Source of the DNA: Moraxellaceae bacterium | GTDB taxonomy: Bacteria; Pseudomonadota; Gammaproteobacteria; Pseudomonadales; Moraxellaceae | Reading direction: 5' to 3' | Length of the DNA: 38,423 bases | NCBI GenBank assembly: GCA_003543245.1 | Contig: DPJB01000027.1 | Coordinates: forward strand, 79,305-117,727 | Shown here: positions 1-8,518 of the stretch, piece by piece | Layout: each line of letters starts with the position of its first letter | Numbering within the stretch: position 1 is the stretch's first letter | Program-made: the position numbers and the translations under genes | Notes under the pieces: generated by a model | What the model was told of the DNA's origin: nothing | Seen by the model: only the letters and a program-made list of their open reading frames with translations | The model's database searches: none

Positions 1-146
1 AGGCCGCGCTGCGCATGCTGCACCAGGGCGTCCGGGTAGGCATCAGACAGGGAAATGTCTGCAGTACGCCAGCCACGGGCCAGCAAGCCGCCGGCGAGGG
101 CCGAGGCCATGTTGCCGGCCCCGATGAATCCGATTCTGGTTGTCAT
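1..146 (-). CDS. proC: Pyrroline-5-carboxylate reductase, N-terminal fragment (cut by window edge)
   Basis: This enzyme performs the last step of proline synthesis, NAD(P)H reduction of pyrroline-5-carboxylate. Only the first 48 codons are present, read from the ATG at 146 down to base 1. They begin MTTRIGFIGAGNMASALAGG, a Rossmann nucleotide-binding start with the GxGxMA pattern typical of ProC. The gene lies 32 bases downstream of yggS on the same strand, and yggS-proC is a common pair in Gammaproteobacteria. The fragment is too short to exclude another NAD(P)-binding reductase, but the opening sequence and the neighbour agree on ProC. Confidence 0.85.
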   Translation of the reverse strand, partial: MTTRIGFIGAGNMASALAGGLLARGWRTADISLSDAYPDALVQHAQRG

Positions 147-178
147 CACTTCACTTCACATCATGCAGCAAGAAATAA

Positions 179-880
179 TCAGGCAGGTCCGGCCCCGGCA
201 GGGCGCGCACCGAAAATCGCCGAGCCGACCCGCACCATGGTGCTGCCGGCTGCCACAGCCGCCTCCAGGTCATCCGACATCCCCATGGACAAGGTGTCGA
301 AGGTGGCCGCTTCAAGTCCGGGAATACTAGCGAGTAAATCCTGCCGTGTCTTGGCAAGTGCGGCCAGCGCAGCCGTATTGCCGGCGCGCGGAATGCACAT
401 CAGGCCACGCAGCTGCAGGCGCGGCAGTGCCAGCACCGCCCGCACCAGCACAGGCAGTTCAGCCAGCGAACACCCCGCCTTGCTGGCCTCATCGTCAATA
501 TTCACCTGCAGGCAGACCTGCAAGGGTGGCAGCTGCGCCGGGCGCTGGTCACTCAGACGCCGGGCGATCTTCTCCCGGTCAACCGACTGCACCCAGTCAA
601 AGTGCTCTGCCACTTCGCGGGTCTTGTTGCTTTGCAGGGGACCGATCAGGTGCCACTCGAGCGCCAGGCCGTCCAGCTCGGCCATCTTGGCCAGCCCTTC
701 CTGCACATAATTCTCGCCAAAAGCCTGCTGACCGGCCGCATGAGCCGCACGCACCGCACTGGCCGGGTGCAGTTTGCTCACCGCCAGCAGGCGCACGCCA
801 CCCGGCGTCCGGTCGGCCGCTTTTTCCGCCTGATCAATACGGGCACGCACGGCGGCCAGACGAGCTGCTATATCTGTCAT
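179..880 (-). CDS. yggS: YggS/PLPBP family pyridoxal phosphate homeostasis protein
   Basis: A 233-residue cytoplasmic PLP-binding protein of the alanine-racemase-like barrel fold. The family has no proven catalytic activity and buffers PLP and amino-acid metabolism. Visible marks are LLAVSK with the PLP lysine at residue 36, the FGENYVQE block near 54-61, WHLIGPLQSNK near 86-96, and the C-terminal SMGMSDDLEAAV phosphate-binding segment followed by VRVGSAIFG. Length is normal for the family. It probably forms an operon with proC downstream and is divergent from pilT, an order common in Pseudomonadales. The start is the first ATG; a downstream start is not needed because the family begins just before this point. 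Confidence 0.93.
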   Translation of the reverse strand: MTDIAARLAAVRARIDQAEKAADRTPGGVRLLAVSKLHPASAVRAAHAAGQQAFGENYVQEGLAKMAELDGLALEWHLIGPLQSNKTREVAEHFDWVQSVDREKIARRLSDQRPAQLPPLQVCLQVNIDDEASKAGCSLAELPVLVRAVLALPRLQLRGLMCIPRAGNTAALAALAKTRQDLLASIPGLEAATFDTLSMGMSDDLEAAVAAGSTMVRVGSAIFGARPAGAGPA

Positions 881-1007
881 TCGGATTCCTTGAACGGGAC
901 TGACCCAAGGGTTAAGTTAGACGCTTGCCGTCTGTCGGATGCCTGTCAGCCCAGGGCACCCATAACAAGAACACCATTGTCGCAAACCGGCACCTCCCGG
1001 AGTACCC

Positions 1008-2042
1008 ATGGATATTACTGAACTGCTTGCCTTCAGCGCCAAAAACGGTGCGTCCGACCTGCATCTTTCTGCCGGTCTGCCCCCCATGATCCGTGTCGAC
1101 GGTGACGTGCGCCGCATCAACCTGCCACCGATGGAGCACAAGGAAGTCCACCGCCTTGTCTACGACATCATGAACGACAAGCAGCGCAAGGACTTTGAAG
1201 AATTCCTCGAGACCGACTTCTCCTTCGAAGTGCCCGGTGTCGCCCGCTTCCGCGTCAATGCCTTCAACCAGAACCGTGGCGCCGGCGCCGTGTTCCGTAC
1301 CATTCCGTCAAAGGTACTGAGCATGGAAGACCTGGGCATGGGCAAGGTCTTCCAGAACATCTCGGACATTGCCCGCGGCATCGTGCTGGTTACCGGCCCC
1401 ACCGGTTCGGGCAAGTCGACCACGCTGGCCGCCATGCTCGACTACATCAACAACACGCGCTACGAGCACATCCTCACCATCGAGGATCCGATCGAGTTCG
1501 TGCATGAATCCAAGAAGTGCCTGGTCAACCAGCGTGAAGTGCACCGCGACACCCTGGGCTTCTCCGAAGCACTCCGCTCGGCACTGCGTGAAGACCCTGA
1601 CATCATCCTGGTGGGTGAAATGCGCGATCTGGAAACCATCCGTCTCGCCCTGACCGCCGCCGAAACCGGTCACCTTGTGTTCGGCACGCTGCACACCACC
1701 TCTGCCGCCAAGACCATGGACCGTGTCATCGACGTGTTCCCGGCCGAAGAAAAGGAAATGGTGCGCGGCATGCTGTCGGAATCGCTGCAGGCTGTGATCT
1801 CGCAAACACTTCTGAAGAAAAACGGTGGTGGTCGTGTGGCTGCGCACGAGATCATGATCGGCACCCCCGCCATCCGCAACCTGATTCGTGAAAACAAGGT
1901 GGCGCAGATGTATTCAGCCATCCAGACCGGGGGCGGCCTCGGCATGCAGACGCTGGACCAGTGCCTGAAGAACCTGGTGCAGAAAGGCCTGGTGACGCCG
2001 GCATCGGCGCGTGAAAAGGCCAAGGTGCCAGAGAGCTTCTGA
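1008..2042 (+). CDS. pilT: Type IV pilus retraction ATPase PilT
   Basis: A 344-residue hexameric ATPase that drives pilus depolymerisation, and so twitching motility and DNA uptake, at the cytoplasmic base of the pilus machine. Walker A GPTGSGKST lies at 130-138, the Asp box LTIEDPIE near 157-164, Walker B DPDIILVGEMRD near 197-207 and the His box HLVFGTLHT at 222-230. The AIRNLIRE motif at 288-295 is diagnostic of PilT rather than the extension ATPase PilB. A GGAG at 999-1002 sits just upstream of the ATG. It is followed by pilU after about 100 bases of hairpin-rich spacer, and is divergent from yggS. Confidence 0.97.
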   Translation: MDITELLAFSAKNGASDLHLSAGLPPMIRVDGDVRRINLPPMEHKEVHRLVYDIMNDKQRKDFEEFLETDFSFEVPGVARFRVNAFNQNRGAGAVFRTIPSKVLSMEDLGMGKVFQNISDIARGIVLVTGPTGSGKSTTLAAMLDYINNTRYEHILTIEDPIEFVHESKKCLVNQREVHRDTLGFSEALRSALREDPDIILVGEMRDLETIRLALTAAETGHLVFGTLHTTSAAKTMDRVIDVFPAEEKEMVRGMLSESLQAVISQTLLKKNGGGRVAAHEIMIGTPAIRNLIRENKVAQMYSAIQTGGGLGMQTLDQCLKNLVQKGLVTPASAREKAKVPESF

Positions 2043-2051
2043 TTTTTTATT

Positions 2052-2132
2052 CGCGGGCTGCGGTTTCACTGCCGAAACCGCCCCCGCGTACTACATTTTC
2101 CTTGTCGGGAACAAGAAACGGCGCAAGGCGCC
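2052..2132 (+). other. Three consecutive stem-loops in the pilT-pilU spacer
   Basis: The spacer holds a long two-part hairpin: CGCGGG (2052-2057) with CCCGCG (2083-2088), and inside it GCGGTTTC (2060-2067) with GAAACCGC (2074-2081) around a 6-base loop. A second hairpin pairs CTTGT (2101-2105) with ACAAG (2111-2115). A third pairs GGCGC (2120-2124) with GCGCC (2128-2132) just before the pilU ribosome-binding site AGAGG. None is followed by a T-run, so a classical terminator is unlikely. RNA processing or setting of the PilT/PilU ratio is an inference. Confidence 0.5.
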
Positions 2133-2144
2133 AGAGGCAATACC

Positions 2145-3266
2145 ATGGAATTCGAAGACCTGCTCAAGCTGATGGTACAAAAAGGCGGCTCGGACATGTT
2201 CATTACTGCCGGCGTCCCGCCCTCCGTCAAGATCAACGGCAAGATCCTGCCCATCACCAAAACACCGCTCAGCCCGGAAATGACACGTGAAGTGGTGCTG
2301 GGTGTGATGACAGAGCAGCAACGCAAGGAATTTGCCCAGACCAAGGAATGCAACTTCGCCATCTCTGCGCGCGGCATTGGCCGCTTCCGTGTTTCTGCCT
2401 ACTACCAGCGCAATCTCGTCGGCATGGTACTGCGTCGTATCGAAACCACGATTCCTAAAGTGGATGACCTCAAGCTGCCCGAGATCATCAAGGAACTGGC
2501 GATGACCAAGCGCGGCATCATCATCTTCGTTGGCGGTACCGGCACCGGTAAATCCACGTCGCTGGCATCCATGATCGGGCATCGCAACGCCAACTCGCGC
2601 GGCCACATCATCACCATCGAAGACCCCATCGAATTCATTCACCAGCACAATGGCTGCATCGTAACGCAGCGCGAAGTGGGCATTGACACCGAAAGCTTTG
2701 AAGTGGCACTGAAGAACACCCTGCGCCAGGCGCCCGACGTGATCCTGATCGGTGAAATCCGTACCCGTGAGGTGATGGACTTTGCCATCGCGTTCGCCGA
2801 AACCGGTCACCTCGTACTGGCCACGCTGCACGCCAACAATGCCAACCAGGCACTCGACCGCATCATTCACTTTTTCCCGGCCGACCGTCATCACCAGTTG
2901 TACATGGATCTCTCGCTTAACATGCGCGGCATTGTGGCGCAGCAGCTGATTCCAACACCGGATGGCAAGGCACGCCGCGCCTGCATCGAAGTACTGCTCA
3001 ACACGCCACTGGTCAGCGACCATATCCGCAAGGGTGAAATCCATCTGCTGAAGGAGCTGATGAAGAAGTCGCGCGAAGTAGGCATGCAGACCTTTGACCA
3101 GGCGCTGTACGACCTCTACACCTCCGGCGAAATCACCTACGAAGATGCACTCAAGCATGCCGATGCACCAAACGACCTGCGCCTGATGATCAAGCTTGGT
3201 TCGGAATCCGACTCGCGCTACCTGGACCAGGCCACACGTGGTCTTTCGCTGCAATCGGCAGACTGA
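2145..3266 (+). CDS. pilU: Type IV pilus accessory retraction ATPase PilU
   Basis: A 373-residue PilT paralogue that assists retraction under load in PilT-dependent fashion. It has Walker A GGTGTGKST at 130-138, an Asp box TIEDPIEF, Walker B APDVILIGEIRTRE and a His box HLVLATLHANN. It lacks the AIRNLIRE motif of PilT and carries the longer C-terminal tail typical of PilU. The ATG at 2145 follows an AGAGG element at 2133-2137. It lies downstream of pilT in the same direction, the standard pilTU arrangement of Pseudomonas and Acinetobacter relatives. Confidence 0.96.
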   Translation: MEFEDLLKLMVQKGGSDMFITAGVPPSVKINGKILPITKTPLSPEMTREVVLGVMTEQQRKEFAQTKECNFAISARGIGRFRVSAYYQRNLVGMVLRRIETTIPKVDDLKLPEIIKELAMTKRGIIIFVGGTGTGKSTSLASMIGHRNANSRGHIITIEDPIEFIHQHNGCIVTQREVGIDTESFEVALKNTLRQAPDVILIGEIRTREVMDFAIAFAETGHLVLATLHANNANQALDRIIHFFPADRHHQLYMDLSLNMRGIVAQQLIPTPDGKARRACIEVLLNTPLVSDHIRKGEIHLLKELMKKSREVGMQTFDQALYDLYTSGEITYEDALKHADAPNDLRLMIKLGSESDSRYLDQATRGLSLQSAD

Positions 3267-3332
3267 CGTATACCGCATGATGCTGCACGAAATTGCGCAA
3301 GACATACGAACGAACATTCGTCAGGCTTTTAC

Positions 3333-3973
3333 CGTGCAATATCGTGCAGCCTGCTTCTCGGTGCAGCGCCTGCATCAGCCGGCATCTGGTCAGTTGATGC
3401 CGAAACCGGCATTGTGAATGCTTCGCGCACGGACGTTTCCCGATCGATGGGTGAGCGCCACTCGCCTAGAGTTGAGCTGGTACCGCTGACCCTAAAGGGG
3501 AAGGCACCTTCGATACCCCGGTGAACTTCAACGGCACCACATTTGCTGCCGGCACACCAACTACCGGACATTTCCGCTTCAATACCTGGCAGCTTGAGTA
3601 CCGCTACCTCATGGATGATGAGGGTGCATTCCGCTGGCAACTGGACGGAACGCTGCTGGTACGCGATGCTGAAATTTCGGTGCAGCAAGGCCCGATCGAG
3701 AGCAACGATGACAATCTCGGCGTGGTGCCGCTTGTTGGTTTTGGCCTGCAATGGGACCTGCACGAGAACCTGCAGGCCGTGATCGAGGGCAGCGCCCTTG
3801 CCTCGCCACAGAGCCCCGCAGAAGATGTATTCCTTGGCCTGCGTTTCGCGCAGGGGCCGCACGCCGACATCAGTGTGGGCTACCGCATTCTCGAAGGTGG
3901 TGCCGACAACGATGATGTCTATACGTTTGCGTTATTCAATCATCTTGCCGTGGGTGCCCACTGGAATTTCTGA
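3333..3973 (+). pseudogene. Frameshifted outer-membrane beta-barrel protein gene
   Basis: The intact part (about 3476-3973) codes roughly 165 residues with alternating polar and aromatic strands, ending in VGAHWNF with the terminal Phe typical of outer-membrane barrels. It has no start or signal peptide of its own. Upstream, a different frame (3333-3500) codes a signal-peptide-like stretch SLLLGAAPASAGIW and then SPRVELVPLTLKG, which joins smoothly to EGTFDTPVNFNG if one G is added to the GGGG run at 3497-3500. No ATG, GTG or TTG precedes the signal-like part in that frame, so a second lesion near the 5' end is likely. I do not recognise the family. A read or assembly error at the G-run could mimic decay. 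Confidence 0.6.
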
Positions 3974-4040
3974 TATCCGCCACTTGCCCCTGTCAGCCCG
4001 GCACGAGAAGCGCGATCCGGAAAATCCGGGGCGACACCAG

Positions 4041-4784
4041 CTAGCGCAGCAGCACACTGAGCATTTTCAGACCGGCAATCACCAGTACCACCGCCAGCAC
4101 TTTCTGCATTCGCGGTCCCGCCATCCGCCGGCTACCCATTTCCGCACCAATCAGTCCGCCCAGCACGGCGACCAGCCCCCACCACGGCAATGCAGCCGGC
4201 AGGGTGACATCCTTGCTCAGCACACCCAGCAGCCCGGCACTGGAATTAACCAGAATGAACAGTGCCGCCACGCCGGAGATTTCGCGAATCTTTCCCCAGC
4301 CAAAAAACAGGAACAGGGGACTGAGGAAGATTCCGCCACCAACCCCCGTCAAGCCAGAGAGAAAGCCGATGCCTGCACCCGCCAGCATGGCCAGATAAAA
4401 CGGCGGGGGCGACGTTTCGCGCGCCGAAAAATCGTTGCCTCGCATGAAGCGCCAGGCCGCATACAGCAGCACAGCGCCCACTAGTGGCTTGTAGACAACG
4501 TCCGGCAATGACAGCAACCCACCCAGATACGCCAACGGTGCAGACACCATGGCAACCGGCCAGAACAGTGACCATGAAAATGCACCGGCACGCCAGAATT
4601 TCCAGCTAGCCACAGTGGCCACCAGAATATTGAGCACCAGTGCTGTCGGTTTCATGACCTCTGGCGCCAGACCAAAAAGCGCCATCGCGGCAAGATAGCC
4701 CGACGCTCCCGCATGACCCACCGAAGAATAAAGAATGGCCGCCACAAAGATGAGCGCAGCCAGCAACAGGTCAACCGCTTCCAT
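4041..4784 (-). CDS. TSUP (TauE/SafE) family membrane permease
   Basis: A 247-residue integral membrane protein with about eight hydrophobic helices. Two related halves each carry the glycine-rich family signature: GHAGASGYLAAM near 23-34 and GLTGVGGGIFLSP near 143-155. The TauE/SafE family exports or imports sulfite, sulfonates and other small anions; the substrate here cannot be told. It is transcribed leftward, convergent with the broken outer-membrane gene, and its start is about 90 bases from the end of the hybrid kinase gene. No sulfur-metabolism gene lies nearby, so context does not narrow the role. Confidence 0.85.
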   Translation of the reverse strand: MEAVDLLLAALIFVAAILYSSVGHAGASGYLAAMALFGLAPEVMKPTALVLNILVATVASWKFWRAGAFSWSLFWPVAMVSAPLAYLGGLLSLPDVVYKPLVGAVLLYAAWRFMRGNDFSARETSPPPFYLAMLAGAGIGFLSGLTGVGGGIFLSPLFLFFGWGKIREISGVAALFILVNSSAGLLGVLSKDVTLPAALPWWGLVAVLGGLIGAEMGSRRMAGPRMQKVLAVVLVIAGLKMLSVLLR

Positions 4785-4872
4785 AAAACACTACCCTTGA
4801 TACGCGAGTTGCCATTATCAACTTATCCAGGGTCCGCCAACATGGCCATGAACAAGACAAGACCACGCCATG

Positions 4873-7506
4873 CTATGGCTTCAGCATGGCGGCAGCATCC
4901 ATCAATACCCTTAGCAGGTCGGGCCGGCGCAACGGCTTGGCGATAAAGTCATTCATGCCTGCCTGCATGGCACGTTCACGATACTCTGCCATGACATGGG
5001 CACTGACACCACAGATATGCACTGGCCTCGCCCCCGCATCTGCCTCCCACTTCCGCAACCGGCTTGTCGCGGTATAGCCATCCATGTTCGGCATTTCACA
5101 ATCCATGAACACCAGATCAAATGCATCGTGATTGGCGGTGAGCCGCTGCAGGGCCTCGACACCATCCGATGCCATGACCGCATCAAGGCCATGCTTTTTG
5201 AGAAAGCCGGCGATTACTTGCTGGTTCACCGGATTGTCTTCTGCCACCAGCACACGCAAGCCGCTGATATCCACCGTGGGGCGTGGTCTCGTCCCGGGCG
5301 GCAGGGTTGCGTCCAGTACCGCCTGGCGCAGCGGAAGCCGGAACCAGAAAACCGAACCGTGCCCAGGCTCGCTGCTGACACCGATCTCGCCGTGCATCAG
5401 CCCGACCAGCTGGCGACAGATTGACAGCCCCAGACCTGTACCACCGTATTTGCGGGTAATGGATGAGTCACCCTGGGAAAAGGCCTCGAACAAGCGGGCA
5501 CGCTGCTGTTCATCCATGCCGATGCCGGTGTCTTCCACCTCGAAATGCACCATGCCTGTCCCGGCATTTCCACCATGCATACGCACCCGAAGCACCACCT
5601 TGCCTTCGCGCGTAAACTTGAATGCATTGGCCAGCAGATTGATCAGGATCTGCCGGATACGCACCGGATCGCCAATCACATCCGTTGGCAGATCTGCGCC
5701 TGACTCCACGCTCAGCTGCACTCCACTCTGGCCAGACACCAGGGTGAACAGCGATGCACATTCATCAAGAAGACTGGGCAGGGAAAAGGGAACCTGTTCA
5801 ACCTCCAGTTTTCCCGCCTCGATCTTGGAGTGATCCAGGATGTCGTTGATGATGCGCAGGAGTGCCTCGCAGGACTGCCTGATCGTACTGACGTAATGTT
5901 GCTGCTCCGGTGTCAGCCGGGTATCCGATAACAACTGTGTCATACCGATGACGCCATTCATTGGCGTGCGGATCTCATGACTCATGGTGGCAAGGAAGCT
6001 GCTCTTGGTTTGTGCCGTCTGTTCGGCCAGCTCGCGGGCCTGCTCGGCCTCCGTTGTCTTCAGTTGCAGCAGCATGGTGCGCCGCATGGACAGCAGCAAT
6101 GCCTGCAGCATGCCGACCAGCAGCAAGCCGCCCCCCAACAACATCACTGTCTGCAGGGAACGGTGCATGGCGCGGTAGCCGGCCGGACTGGTCACGGTAA
6201 CATGCCAGTCCCGGCCACCTCGGCTGAAGTCGGTTTCCCATGTCATCGGCCAGGTATCCGTTCCGGCCGTCGCCTGCAGGTACGGCAGCAGCACCCCCTG
6301 TTCGCTGATCTGCATCGGCAACATCACTGTTCCAGAATCAAATGCGCCGCCCTCCCTGGCCAGCTGCCGCAGCTCGAACACCCCAAGGACGACGCCAACA
6401 AACTCTCTCGTCCGATCCGCTGCCGGCACGGTTGCAGAAGGGCGTGCATAGATGGGCACCATCATCAGCAGCACATCAGAAAATGCAGACGGAAACCTGC
6501 CCTGCGGAACGATCACCACCTTGCCGGAGTCTCGCGCCTCATCCCTCGCAGCCAGCATCCGCTCATCCCGGCCCAGCAGCATGCCCTGTACCAGGCGAGT
6601 GTTTACCGGCGAGACATAGGCAGCCTGCATGAGGGGCGACGTTGCCGGCACCCATGCCAGAACACGGATATCCGGATGATCCTCCAGCGCCCCTGCGGTA
6701 AACAGCGCAAACTCCGCCTCCTCCACCGATTGCGAAGACTCCCACAGGCGGCGCAATGAATGCAGGTTTTCCGTATAAACCGACAGGCGAACATCCAGAC
6801 GCTCCACCTGCTCGCGGGCCTGCTGCTGGAATCCCTTCTCCAGCAGTGCTGCTTCGTGCCGCGAGACCAGATAAAACAGGGCAAGCACCGCCACCAGTGC
6901 GGCCAACATCACGCCAATGAGCATGCCACGGTGTTCGCGCCCGTAGTGCGAGGGCCGCAATGCCAGCAGGGTCAACGGCGTGAAAATCACCACGCCAATC
7001 GTGTCGCCAATCCACCAGGTCCAGAAGTTGACCATCACCCCTTCGACAGGCTCCCGGCCGCCCAGCACCAGCATGACATTGCCGATGCCAGCCGAAATCA
7101 CACAGGCCACCGGGCCGCCCAGCAGCACAATCCGGATCTCGTGCCAGTCGTTGCGCCCCGCCACCGGAATGGCGGCCAGATGCCGGCACAACAAGCCCCC
7201 TGCCAGCGCCTGCAAGGTGGCCCCGCCGGCAATAGCCATCGCCACGGGCAACTGGGAAAAATCCACCGAGAAGGCCGCAGTGCCCAACGTCAGGTTAAGC
7301 CCGACCGACCCCAGAAAGACGCCAGGACTGATGCGCCAGCCCCAGACAAGAACGGCCGCCAGCGCAATGCCCGCGGGGGGAAACACCGCAGAGGCATACG
7401 TGCCAGGACTGGCCATGAGATAGGAAAGATGGGCAGTCACCACATAGGCAACCGCCAGAAGCAAGATACGCAGTGGCCAGCGCAACCATCCTAAGACACG
7501 ATCCAT
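4873..7506 (-). CDS. MASE1-CHASE hybrid sensor histidine kinase with receiver domain
   Basis: An 877-residue membrane-bound hybrid kinase. Residues 10-215 form a multi-helix MASE1-type sensor. Residues about 220-445 form a periplasmic CHASE-like region, closed by a helix near 452-473. A HisKA domain follows with MSHEIRTPMNG (phospho-acceptor His510), then a HATPase with NLLANAFKF (623-631), DTGIGM (659-664) and GGTGLGLS (688-695). The C-terminal receiver starts VLVAEDNPVN, with phospho-acceptor Asp802 in MDCEMPNMDG and Lys857. There is no HPt or output domain, so it must pass phosphate to an outside partner. On the minus strand it follows the ECF sigma/anti-sigma pair by 74 bases. Its ligand is unknown. 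Confidence 0.93.
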   Translation of the reverse strand: MDRVLGWLRWPLRILLLAVAYVVTAHLSYLMASPGTYASAVFPPAGIALAAVLVWGWRISPGVFLGSVGLNLTLGTAAFSVDFSQLPVAMAIAGGATLQALAGGLLCRHLAAIPVAGRNDWHEIRIVLLGGPVACVISAGIGNVMLVLGGREPVEGVMVNFWTWWIGDTIGVVIFTPLTLLALRPSHYGREHRGMLIGVMLAALVAVLALFYLVSRHEAALLEKGFQQQAREQVERLDVRLSVYTENLHSLRRLWESSQSVEEAEFALFTAGALEDHPDIRVLAWVPATSPLMQAAYVSPVNTRLVQGMLLGRDERMLAARDEARDSGKVVIVPQGRFPSAFSDVLLMMVPIYARPSATVPAADRTREFVGVVLGVFELRQLAREGGAFDSGTVMLPMQISEQGVLLPYLQATAGTDTWPMTWETDFSRGGRDWHVTVTSPAGYRAMHRSLQTVMLLGGGLLLVGMLQALLLSMRRTMLLQLKTTEAEQARELAEQTAQTKSSFLATMSHEIRTPMNGVIGMTQLLSDTRLTPEQQHYVSTIRQSCEALLRIINDILDHSKIEAGKLEVEQVPFSLPSLLDECASLFTLVSGQSGVQLSVESGADLPTDVIGDPVRIRQILINLLANAFKFTREGKVVLRVRMHGGNAGTGMVHFEVEDTGIGMDEQQRARLFEAFSQGDSSITRKYGGTGLGLSICRQLVGLMHGEIGVSSEPGHGSVFWFRLPLRQAVLDATLPPGTRPRPTVDISGLRVLVAEDNPVNQQVIAGFLKKHGLDAVMASDGVEALQRLTANHDAFDLVFMDCEMPNMDGYTATSRLRKWEADAGARPVHICGVSAHVMAEYRERAMQAGMNDFIAKPLRRPDLLRVLMDAAAMLKP

Positions 7507-7580
7507 GCGCCTTGTGGCTCCAGTAAATAGTCAGCAACTGTCCAGACTACAGTCAAGTCTGCGCCGTGACGACACCCCCG

Positions 7581-7805
7581 TCATTCAGTGGGCGGAATGG
7601 CCGACAAAACCTGCTCAACCGTTTGCTCGGCGACCGGAACCGACAGGTGTGCAATGGTGGCACGCGTGAGCTGCAGCGCGCGCAGATACTTGCGGCAATG
7701 CCGGCAGACAAGCATGTGCAGCCGTAACGAGCGGCGCTCTGCGGGAGTCATGGCACCATCCACATAGGCCGACCCCAGCGCCAGGACATCGATACATTTC
7801 AGCAT
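7581..7805 (-). CDS. Small zinc-finger (zf-HC2) anti-sigma factor
   Basis: A 74-residue protein with the HxxxCxxC anti-sigma zinc motif (His30, Cys34, Cys37) in HMLVCRHC. It has no membrane helix or periplasmic domain, so it should be a soluble ZAS-type anti-sigma factor that holds the ECF sigma factor encoded upstream. Its ATG overlaps the last 7 bases of the sigma gene, and a GAGGAGG element lies just before it inside that gene, indicating translational coupling. The CHCC set appears to lack one upstream ligand unless Cys4 or a nearby residue serves. How it senses a signal cannot be seen. Confidence 0.8.
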   Translation of the reverse strand: MLKCIDVLALGSAYVDGAMTPAERRSLRLHMLVCRHCRKYLRALQLTRATIAHLSVPVAEQTVEQVLSAIPPTE

Positions 7806-8404
7806 TCGCCATCCTCCTCATAGCGGTTCATGACCGCCAGCAGCTTGAGACGTGCCCGGTGCACCAGCACCCGTACATTGCCATCGGTGGTGCCCAGTGC
7901 CTCGGCAATTTCCGCAAACTCCAGTCCGGTCTGGTCACGCAGCAGCAGTGCCGACTGCTGGGCCGCCGGCAACTCGCCCAGGTAATACTTCAGGCAATCG
8001 GCCAGCTGTTCACGCGAGAGCATTTCCTCCGGCGAGTCTGCTGTCCAGGCCGCAAGCGGATGATCCCAGTGCCCGCGACCATCAAACCGTTCGGCCAGTG
8101 GCAGATTGCTGCCGTCATCCTCGTCCAGGCTTACGGTGGGCAAGCGCTTCTGCACCCGCAACCGGCCCCGCGCAGCATTGATGACAATCCGCGTGAGCCA
8201 CGTCGAGAGCATTGAGCGCCCCTCGAACTGCGTCAGCGCACGAAAGGCCGCAATCCACGCCTCCTGCACCACTTCTTCTGCCTGTGCATCGCCGACAATG
8301 GCGCGCGCCACCGCCACCAGACGGCCATGATGCTCGCGCACCCAGGCTGCACAGGCCCGGCGATCACGCGCCTGCAGGCGGGCAATCAGTTCGGTTTCAC
8401 TCAT
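7799..8404 (-). CDS. ECF-type sigma-70 family RNA polymerase sigma factor
   Basis: About 201 residues from the ATG at 8404 (MSETELIARLQ), which matches the usual ECF start. An in-frame ATG at 8488 would add 28 non-conserved residues, and neither has a strong ribosome-binding site. Region 2 holds AEEVVQEAWIAAFRAL and FEGRSMLSTWLTRIVIN. A roughly 50-residue linker follows. Region 4 is an HTH with LLLRDQTGLEFAEIAEALG and VRVLVHRARLKL. The downstream anti-sigma gene overlaps it. No target promoter was identified, so the regulon, possibly including the adjacent kinase, is unknown. Confidence 0.9.
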   Translation of the reverse strand: MSETELIARLQARDRRACAAWVREHHGRLVAVARAIVGDAQAEEVVQEAWIAAFRALTQFEGRSMLSTWLTRIVINAARGRLRVQKRLPTVSLDEDDGSNLPLAERFDGRGHWDHPLAAWTADSPEEMLSREQLADCLKYYLGELPAAQQSALLLRDQTGLEFAEIAEALGTTDGNVRVLVHRARLKLLAVMNRYEEDGEC

Positions 8405-8518
8405 GGGGCGCTCACAGGAAGATGAGTCACCAGCATAACCGGCAATCAGGGGTGACTCCATCAGACGCAGGACAATGGTGTTGTTCATACCACTTGGATG
8501 CAGACCACCACGGGATTG

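Noticed and set aside
919..933. AGACG-CTTGC-CGTCT inverted repeat between yggS and pilT as operator
   Set aside because: Five-base arms are expected by chance in GC-rich DNA, and no promoter element lines up with it.
2091..3317. Long minus-strand open frame (about 408 codons) opposite pilU
   Set aside because: It lies antisense to a clear pilU with all ATPase motifs. Its translation has no domain and is rich in His and Arg, as expected for the reverse of GC-rich codons.
4012..4030. Short inverted repeat CCGGA-AAA-TCCGG as terminator of the TSUP gene
   Set aside because: Only five base pairs and no T-run; too weak to list as a terminator.
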